Assembly: GCA_030632405.1 (NCBI GenBank)
Contig: DAOVUU010000059.1
Location: 1 to 9,178, forward strand
Length of the DNA stretch: 9,178 nucleotides
Source: Desulfobulbaceae bacterium
Lineage (GTDB): Bacteria > Desulfobacterota > Desulfobulbia > Desulfobulbales > Desulfocapsaceae
Reading direction: 5' to 3'
Shown: positions 5,073-9,178 of the stretch, piece after piece
How the letters are laid out: each line of letters opens with the position of its first letter
Position numbering within the stretch: position 1 is the first letter of the stretch
The notes under the pieces: generated by a model
What the model was told of the DNA's origin: nothing
What the model saw: the letters and a program-made list of their open reading frames with translations, nothing else
Database searches by the model: none
Made by a program: the position numbers and the translations under genes

Positions 5073-6425
5073 ATGGAAAAAGGGGACAAGCTTGTGATTG
5101 TTGGTTGTAGTGGGTCTGGCGGTCCCGCCGCCATGATGGCAAAAAAATTGATGCCTGATGTGGATGTTACCGTTATTCGTAAGGAAAAATTTTTTATTGT
5201 CAGGTGAGCTCTTCCACATGTAGTGGCCGGTCTGGCCACAGATGATTCAATTGTTGCTCCTGATAAAATGCTTGAAAGTGCAGGCGTTAATGTTCTTTGG
5301 GAGGAAGTGACTAAGGTGGATGCAGTGCAAAAGGCTGTTTTCGTATCCAGTGGAGAAAAGTTTAAATATGACAAGTTGTTCCTGGCCACCGGCTCCAGTT
5401 CGTTTGTACCCCCGATCGAAGGTAAGGACCTTGAGGGGGTCATGACCCTGCGCGGGCTTCCGGATGCTGAAAAAATCAAATATCATTTAGCGGGGAAAAA
5501 GGTTAAAAATATTGCATTTATTGGAGCTGGTTTTATCAGCATGGAAATCGCTTCACTGTTAGCGGAAACTAATCCCGATACATTTAATATCACAGTGATA
5601 GAACTGATGGATTGGCCCCTTCCTCTTATGCTGGATAAAGATATGTCTAGCTTTGTCAGAGAATATCTTGAGGAAAAAGGACTGAACATACGGACTGGAG
5701 AAAAAGTTGAAAAACTGATCGGCCGGGATGGGCAGGTTGCAGGAGTAGAATTGTCATCCGGGGAAACCCTTGATGCGGATATGGTTTTTATGAATGTAGG
5801 TGTTCGGCCAAACATTGGACTTGCCAAGGAGATCGGACTGGAGATGGGGCAGTTCGGCATAAAAGTAAACACCTTTCAGGAAACATCAGATCCGGATATT
5901 CTGGCTGGCGGTGACTGTGTTGAAAAATTTAATTTCATCACGGGGAAACCTACACCGGGACAGCTCAGGGGGCCTGCTGTTATACAGGGACGGCTGGCGG
6001 CAAAACGGCTTGCGGGCTATGATATCGAATTCCCCGGCGTGCTGGATGCCGGCGGCTGTAAAATGTTTGATATGGTAATTGCCGCTACCGGCTTCACAGA
6101 AGAAAACGCAGTTAAAGAAGGTTTTGAAACAGTAAGTGCAGTAGTTGATTCGAGAAGTAAACATGGAATGATTCCCGGTATGAAACCGTGGAAGATTAAG
6201 CTGGTTTTTGACAAAAAAACTGAGAAATTGATTGGTGGTCAGATTGTCAGCCATGCCATTGCACCGGCAAGAGAGATTGATGCTGTCACCGCATTTATCC
6301 TTGGTGGTAACACAATCCGGGAGCTGACAACTTTTACATCTGCCTGTAATCCGGATATTTCCTGCGAGCCGAGCATGGAACCCATTACTATTGCTGCTGA
6401 GCAGGCTCTGCAAAAGTTGAAGTAA
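5073..6425 (+). CDS. Selenocysteine-containing FAD/NAD(P)H-dependent disulfide oxidoreductase (CoA-disulfide reductase/NADH oxidase family), Sec45 encoded by TGA
   Basis: A 450-aa flavoprotein read through an in-frame TGA at 5205-5207. Family enzymes use NAD(P)H and FAD to reduce CoA disulfide, polysulfide, peroxide or oxygen. Domains: FAD Rossmann (V10-G11-C-S-G14-S-G16-G), the redox motif F41-I-V-R-Sec45-A-L-P at the place of Cys42/43, the NAD(P)H Rossmann G151-A-G-F-I-S-M-E with E177 ending the second strand (favouring NADH), N-V-G-V-R-P-N, L-A-G-G-D-C (FAD Asp), then the dimerisation domain to K450. Length and ends are normal for the family. AAAGGAG (5061-5067) sits 5 nt before ATG 5073. 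Downstream codons keep the family sequence, and a SECIS-like hairpin follows the TGA. C425 and C431 lie in the C-terminal segment, which in relatives faces the partner's active site. A nonsense mutation or sequencing error is the main alternative. The substrate is unknown. Confidence 0.85.
5205..5240 (+). promoter_or_regulatory. Bacterial SECIS element with the Sec UGA codon
   Basis: UGA at 5205-5207 is followed, after 15 nt, by GTGGCC (5223-5228), loop GGTCT (5229-5233) and GGCCAC (5234-5239): a perfect, GC-rich 6-bp stem. The loop GGUCU is the apical sequence of the E. coli fdhF SECIS that SelB recognises. The loop begins 21 nt after the UGA, within the range seen for bacterial elements, compared with about 18 nt in fdhF by my recall of that sequence. 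The stem is inside the coding frame and encodes V-A-G-L-A-T. A weaker competing hairpin, CCAC (5214-5217) with GTGG (5223-5226), is possible. Confidence 0.8.
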
Positions 6426-6469
6426 TCCTGGACGGGCGATACCCGCAACCCATAAGCTCTATTATTTCA

Positions 6470-6542
6470 CCACAGAGGACACAGAGAGCACAGAGAAGAC
6501 AAAAAGAAATTCTTTTCTCTGTGCTCTCTGTGTTCTCTGTGG
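6470..6542. repeat. CACAGAG-type long inverted repeat between convergent genes
   Basis: The left arm 6470-6499 and right arm 6513-6542 form a 30-bp stem (28 Watson-Crick and 2 G-U pairs) with a 13-nt loop. Each arm holds three CACAGAG-like units spaced about 8-10 bp apart. The right arm is followed by TTTAAGC and then T6 (6550-6555), so it can act as a terminator for the plus-strand flavoprotein gene, and as a barrier between it and the convergent hslO. Similar CACAGAGGACACAGAG repeats are common in intergenic regions of many bacterial genomes (general knowledge, not checked here). Confidence 0.85.
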
Positions 6543-6589
6543 TTTAAGCTTTTTTCCCGTTTACCGGGGAGTTGGGTATTAAGTGTCGT

Positions 6590-7480
6590 CTATCCTGTTT
6601 TTTTATGGGGGATGGTTGCAAGTATGGCCTTTATTTCATGTTTATTAAAGGTATAGGTATCCCGGCAGAATTGGCAGTGGACTTCTGCTTTGCCCTCTTT
6701 TTGCAGAAGTTGTAGCAGGTCGTCATAGCCAAGAGAGAGGAGTGCACTCTCCATTTTCGTTTTGCTGCAACTGCAGGAGTAGAACAATTTGGATTGGCCC
6801 GTTTTTCTATGGGGAACATTTTTAAAGAGAGTGGAAAGGATGTCCCCGGGATTTTTCCCGTCGAGGAAAAACTGGGCTGGAGATGGCAGGCGGTTGATCT
6901 CTTTTTCAATATGGGACAGTGAATTTTCCTCTGCAGGTGGAAGTGACTGGATCAAAAAACCACCCGATGCACCAATTGAAGCGTCTCTGTTAATCATCAT
7001 GGTAAGCGCAATGGCTGAAGGCGTTTGTTCAGATGTGGAAAGATAGTAAGCAAGATCTTCGCCGACCTCACTGGTGTAAAGTTGTATGGTTCCAGGGTAT
7101 TTTTTGTTATGGCCGATATCTTTGGTTACGGTCAGAAATCCTGCTCTGCCTATTCCAGATGCGACATCAACAGATCCTTTTTTAAGTGGGACGTCTCCAT
7201 GAGGGTTGGCAATATAGCCCCGCACCCAGCCGTCATAACCCGCTTCGGTAATTATTTTCCCCAAAGGGCCGTTGCCTTCAAATTTGAGCTGGAGAGACTG
7301 GCCATCTTTTAACAGGGCGGCGAGTAGAGCAGCCCCTGTAAGTGCCCTGCCAAGAGCAACTGCGGCCAGAGGTCCAACATCGTGCATCTTGCACGCTCTG
7401 GAGACAAGGGCTGTTGTATTGCAGGCGATACCAAAAAACCGGCCTGATTCTGAAATAACTCTTTCTAAAATGTCTGTCAT
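6590..7480 (-). CDS. hslO: Hsp33 redox-regulated molecular chaperone
   Basis: A 296-aa cytoplasmic holdase chaperone of the Hsp33 family. Under oxidation its zinc-bound cysteines form disulfides, and the protein unfolds in part to hold aggregation-prone proteins. The N-terminal chaperone domain is complete (M1-T-D-I-L-E-R-V, then A-A-V-A-L-G-R-A-L-T-G-A-A-L-L-A, G-P-L-G-K-I-I-T-E, Y-x-x-S-E-Q-T-P-S-A). The C-terminal redox switch has C236-x-C238, then 30 residues, then C269-x-x-C272, all four zinc ligands present. Length is close to E. coli Hsp33. The start is ATG at 7480, with a weak GAGAG upstream; an in-frame TTG at 7534 would add 18 residues not found in the family. The stop is TAG. It is convergent to the selenoprotein gene, with the CACAGAG repeat between. 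Identification is secure. Confidence 0.96.
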   Translation of the reverse strand: MTDILERVISESGRFFGIACNTTALVSRACKMHDVGPLAAVALGRALTGAALLAALLKDGQSLQLKFEGNGPLGKIITEAGYDGWVRGYIANPHGDVPLKKGSVDVASGIGRAGFLTVTKDIGHNKKYPGTIQLYTSEVGEDLAYYLSTSEQTPSAIALTMMINRDASIGASGGFLIQSLPPAEENSLSHIEKEINRLPSPAQFFLDGKNPGDILSTLFKNVPHRKTGQSKLFYSCSCSKTKMESALLSLGYDDLLQLLQKEGKAEVHCQFCRDTYTFNKHEIKAILATIPHKKTG

Positions 7481-7603
7481 GGTTCTCTCTATAAACTGAG
7501 GGTAGTGTTGTAGCAGGTGGTTTCGCATCTGCAATATACCGTTAAACTGGTGGAGATGAACAGAAAAAACTATTGATCTCGGACATCTCTATTGAAGTTT
7601 ACG

Positions 7604-7632
7604 TTTACGTATTGGTCAGAAAAGGGTATTGT
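7604..7632 (+). promoter_or_regulatory. Weak candidate promoter of the chalcone-isomerase-like gene
   Basis: TTTACG (7604-7609), 17-nt spacer, TATTGT (7627-7632). Both boxes match consensus in only 4 of 6 positions. The 221-bp gap 7481-7701 between the hslO start and this gene holds no other clear element except a short TTTACG tandem (7598-7609). Confidence 0.3.
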
Positions 7633-7701
7633 GTCTCCGTGCGCTTGCAGTTTTCAGTCCGTATTTATTCTTAAAAGTCTTCACTAAATGGAGGAGAAAC
7701 A

Positions 7702-8268
7702 ATGCGTGTACTCTTATTGTGTTGTGCGTTAATGATGATTGCAATCCCGGTTGGGGCAAGAGAAATTGCCGGAGTTGACGTTGCCGAAACGCTGCAGAGT
7801 GATGGCGGAACGGCTTTACACCTGAATGGTGCCGGGATACGGAAGAAGCTCTTCTTTGATATTTATATCGGCCAGCTGTATATGGAGCATCCCTCTAACA
7901 CTACTGAGGGGATACTTGGCGCAGCAGGACAGAAGAGAATGATCATGCATTTTCTCTACAAGAAGGTGGAGAAAGAAAAACTGACTGCCGGCTGGGATGA
8001 AGGGTTTGAGGGAAACAGTACAGCGGATGAGCTGCCGCTTTTACAGGAGCGTATTACCCAATTTAACAGCTTATTCGTTGATGTGAAAAAAAATGATGTC
8101 GTCGTGCTCGATTTTAGTCCGACAACGGGAACCCGAGTGGTTATTGCCGGAGAAGAAAAAGGAATTATCGAAGGCAAGGATTTTAATGATGCTCTGTTGA
8201 AGATATGGCTGGGGAAAAAGCCGGTTGCTTCGGGGTTGAAAAAGGATCTTCTGAACTATAAGAAGTGA
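7702..8268 (+). CDS. Exported chalcone isomerase-like protein
   Basis: A 188-aa protein of the bacterial chalcone-isomerase-like (Chalcone_3 type) family. A signal peptide is clear: M1-R-V, hydrophobic L4-L-L-C-C-A-L-M-M-I-A-I-P, then V-G-A19|R20 as the likely cleavage site, so the mature protein is periplasmic. The family pattern L41-N-G-A-G-I-R-K-K-L-F-F-D-I-Y-I-G-Q-L-Y is well kept, followed by the long mixed alpha/beta domain, V132-V-V-L-D-F-S-P, G144-T-R-V-V-I-A-G and the terminal W169-L-G-K-K-P-V with L-K-K-D-L-L. Plant-type isomerase activity is not expected; the role in bacteria is unknown, though plant relatives bind fatty acids. GGAGGAG (7690-7696) lies 5 nt before ATG. The stop is TGA. 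A tandem repeat fills the 72 bp to the convergent cupin gene. Confidence 0.9.
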   Translation: MRVLLLCCALMMIAIPVGAREIAGVDVAETLQSDGGTALHLNGAGIRKKLFFDIYIGQLYMEHPSNTTEGILGAAGQKRMIMHFLYKKVEKEKLTAGWDEGFEGNSTADELPLLQERITQFNSLFVDVKKNDVVVLDFSPTTGTRVVIAGEEKGIIEGKDFNDALLKIWLGKKPVASGLKKDLLNYKK

Positions 8269-8277
8269 TGGCATTGT

Positions 8278-8348
8278 AGATTTTTTACGACGCTACTAAA
8301 TTTGCAGCAACGAAGTAGATGGAGATTTTTTACGACGCCATCAGATTT
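8278..8348. repeat. Two tandem copies of an AGATTTTTTACGACGC repeat between convergent genes
   Basis: Copy 1 (8278-8303) and copy 2 (8323-8348) are 22 of 26 identical, with a 45-bp period. Both contain the identical 16-mer AGATTTTTTACGACGC. Copy 1 is bracketed by GTAG (8276-8279) and CTAC (8293-8296), copy 2 by GATGG (8318-8322) and CCATC (8338-8342), so each can form a small hairpin with different stem letters. The pair occupies nearly all of the gap between the chalcone-isomerase-like gene and the cupin gene, and copy 2 includes the cupin stop codon. A related element lies at 4860-4886. Confidence 0.7.
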
Positions 8349-8691
8349 CCGGGGCTCCTGAGGGGATAAGACAGACGAAAACAAAATCCTCTTCTCCCCG
8401 GTTTTTTATTTGATGTTCTTCATTTCCGGGAATAAAAACAACAGTACCGCTTTGTATATCACGCCATTCCCCTTTTCGATAGACCTGTCCTTTGCCGGAA
8501 TGGACAAACACCTCATGTTCCCAGTCGTGTGTGTGCCTGAGGGTGAAACCTCCCGGCTCTACGGTAAAAACACGCATACAGAAGTTGTCTGCCTGGTCTT
8601 CTTTACCGATAACAACTCGTCCGGTAACACCTTTTGCAGCTTCACTGTCATATTTATGGGTCGGACTTTCCTGGTAGTCTACAATTTTCAT
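8341..8691 (-). CDS. Small single-domain cupin, probable metal-binding
   Basis: A 116-aa cupin (beta-barrel) protein. Cupin motif 1 is present as G48-x4-H53-T-H55-x4-E60 followed by G66, and motif 2 as G82-T-V-V-F-I-P88-G-N-x-x-H93-x3-N97. The three His and one Glu are the usual ligands of an iron, manganese, nickel or zinc ion. The protein is cytoplasmic (no signal peptide). Family members range from small sugar or amino acid metabolism enzymes to sensors, so no reaction can be assigned. The start is taken as ATG at 8691; a GTG at 8700 is also in frame, and neither has a good Shine-Dalgarno (AAGTGA is the best match), so the first three residues are uncertain. It ends with TGA inside the tandem repeat. 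A transporter gene lies 95 nt upstream on the same strand. Confidence 0.88.
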   Translation of the reverse strand: MKIVDYQESPTHKYDSEAAKGVTGRVVIGKEDQADNFCMRVFTVEPGGFTLRHTHDWEHEVFVHSGKGQVYRKGEWRDIQSGTVVFIPGNEEHQIKNRGEEDFVFVCLIPSGAPEI

Positions 8692-8747
8692 TTGTGTCAC
8701 TTTGTGTTTTTTTTAATTGGTTGATGAGCGGCTTGGTCTCACTTAAG

Positions 8748-8775
8748 ATTGTAATTGCTCAGGGAAAGAATGCAA
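8748..8775 (-). promoter_or_regulatory. Candidate promoter of the cupin gene
   Basis: On the minus strand: TTGCAT (8775-8770), 16-nt spacer, TACAAT (8753-8748). The -10 box matches 5 of 6, the -35 box only 3 of 6. It lies in the 95-nt gap after the transporter gene. Confidence 0.35.
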
Positions 8776-8786
8776 GAGTCGGGGGC

Positions 8787-9178
8787 TTAGAGTTTTTTAA
8801 TGTTACCGGTCACTCCCATATATATTGCGGTGAGGGTGATAATAACCCCCATCCAGTTTACCAGGTCTGTCGGGCGTGAAAAGAAGAGGACATCCCAGAT
8901 AAATGAGAGTGCAGGCTGAAGTAACAGGATAAATCCTGTAAGAGACGTTCTGATCCTGGGCATGGCATTGGCAATAAGGAGCCAGCCCAGGACTTGACTG
9001 AAAAAAGCGAGAGAGAGAAGTATGGTCAGATTATACGTGTCAGGAATGGTAAATGGATCGCCATAGATGGTCATTTTCAGAGCAAAGCAGCAGGTAGTAA
9101 CAAAAGATATGAGCATCAGGGTGTAGAAAAAAGATGGCTGGTTATGCTGTATCTTGCGCAGGCTGATTAAAAAACCTG
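8787..9178 (-). CDS. EamA/DMT-superfamily transporter, C-terminal 129 residues (start beyond window)
   Basis: The reading frame is open from the window edge (9176) through to TAA at 8787-8789. The visible part is a polar stretch (about L-R-K-I-Q-H-N-Q-P-S) followed by four hydrophobic helices. The second-to-last helices carry the DMT/EamA pattern L-G-W-L-L-I-A-N-A-M-P-R-I, followed by G-F-I-L-L-L-Q-P-A-L-S-F-I-W-D-V-L-F-F, a final helix W-M-G-V-I-I-T-L-T-A-I-Y-M-G-V and a short basic tail N-I-K-K-L. This is the second EamA repeat of a ten-helix drug/metabolite exporter of the inner membrane. The usual Glu after the LQP helix (F-x-x-E) is replaced by S-R-P. The substrate is unknown. The cupin gene follows on the same strand. 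Confidence 0.85.
   Translation of the reverse strand, partial: GFLISLRKIQHNQPSFFYTLMLISFVTTCCFALKMTIYGDPFTIPDTYNLTILLSLAFFSQVLGWLLIANAMPRIRTSLTGFILLLQPALSFIWDVLFFSRPTDLVNWMGVIITLTAIYMGVTGNIKKL

Noticed and set aside
5205..5207. TGA read as tryptophan (reassigned genetic code).
   Set aside because: TGA is the natural stop of the GntR, chalcone-isomerase-like and cupin genes here, and Trp would not fit the redox Cys position.
5886..6413. A 175-aa minus-strand reading frame under the flavoprotein.
   Set aside because: It is antisense to conserved flavoprotein motifs, with an atypical composition and no start signal.
5073..6425. Flavoprotein as a pseudogene, or as two genes split at 5207/5223.
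   Set aside because: The only lesion is a TGA at the redox-cysteine codon, the frame and motifs are otherwise intact, and a SECIS-like hairpin follows. GTG 5223 has no ribosome binding site and would remove the FAD motif. A single-base sequencing error cannot be fully excluded.
6470..6542. The CACAGAG units as a CRISPR array.
   Set aside because: The units are only about 8-10 bp apart with no unique spacers and form the two arms of one hairpin.
7481..7534. An 18-residue N-terminal extension of Hsp33.
   Set aside because: The family begins at M-T-D-I-L-E-R-V; the upstream TTG and ATG have no ribosome binding site.

Overview
The window looks like chromosomal DNA of an anaerobic Gram-negative bacterium, most likely a deltaproteobacterium (Desulfobacterota, sulfate-reducer type). 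The reasons are moderate GC content, GntR/FCD-controlled acyl-CoA-type metabolism, an exported chalcone-isomerase-like protein, and above all an apparent selenocysteine (Sec) gene. This placement is inference; there is no rRNA or other marker gene.

Layout. Left (1-1232, minus strand): the N-terminal half of a class I/II aminotransferase, cut by the window edge, preceded by a GlcG/HbpS-like (DUF336) gene. At 1456-1884 (+) is a small universal stress protein with its own promoter and a short hairpin at its stop codon. At 2057-4469 (+) a FadR-type GntR/FCD regulator, with a perfect 34-bp palindrome over its putative promoter, is followed by a methylmalonate-semialdehyde-dehydrogenase-like (CoA-acylating type) aldehyde dehydrogenase; a strong intrinsic terminator closes this block. 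At 4567-4812 (-) lies an unrecognised 81-aa protein with one membrane segment. At 5073-6425 (+) is a flavin-dependent pyridine nucleotide-disulfide oxidoreductase of the CoA-disulfide reductase/NADH oxidase family. A large CACAGAG-type inverted repeat separates it from the convergent hslO (Hsp33). The right end carries an exported chalcone-isomerase-like protein (+), a cupin (-) and the C-terminal part of an EamA/DMT-type transporter (-).

The central discovery is the flavoprotein. Its reading frame is interrupted at codon 45 by TGA (5205-5207), exactly where this family has its redox-active cysteine (Cys42/43). The frame is otherwise intact for 450 residues. Downstream of the TGA is a hairpin (5223-5239) with a perfect 6-bp stem and the loop GGUCU, the apical loop known from the E. 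coli fdhF bacterial SECIS element, at a suitable distance. TGA is a normal stop in three neighbouring genes, so this is not a reassigned code. The gene is best annotated as one 450-aa selenoprotein rather than as two ORFs or a pseudogene.

The genes probably form several small transcription units rather than one pathway. The regulator and aldehyde dehydrogenase probably work together. The Sec flavoprotein and Hsp33 both deal with thiol/disulfide redox state, and a stress protein lies nearby; a common redox-stress role is only a suggestion. Several short inverted or direct repeats in the intergenic regions are candidate operators or dispersed mini-elements.
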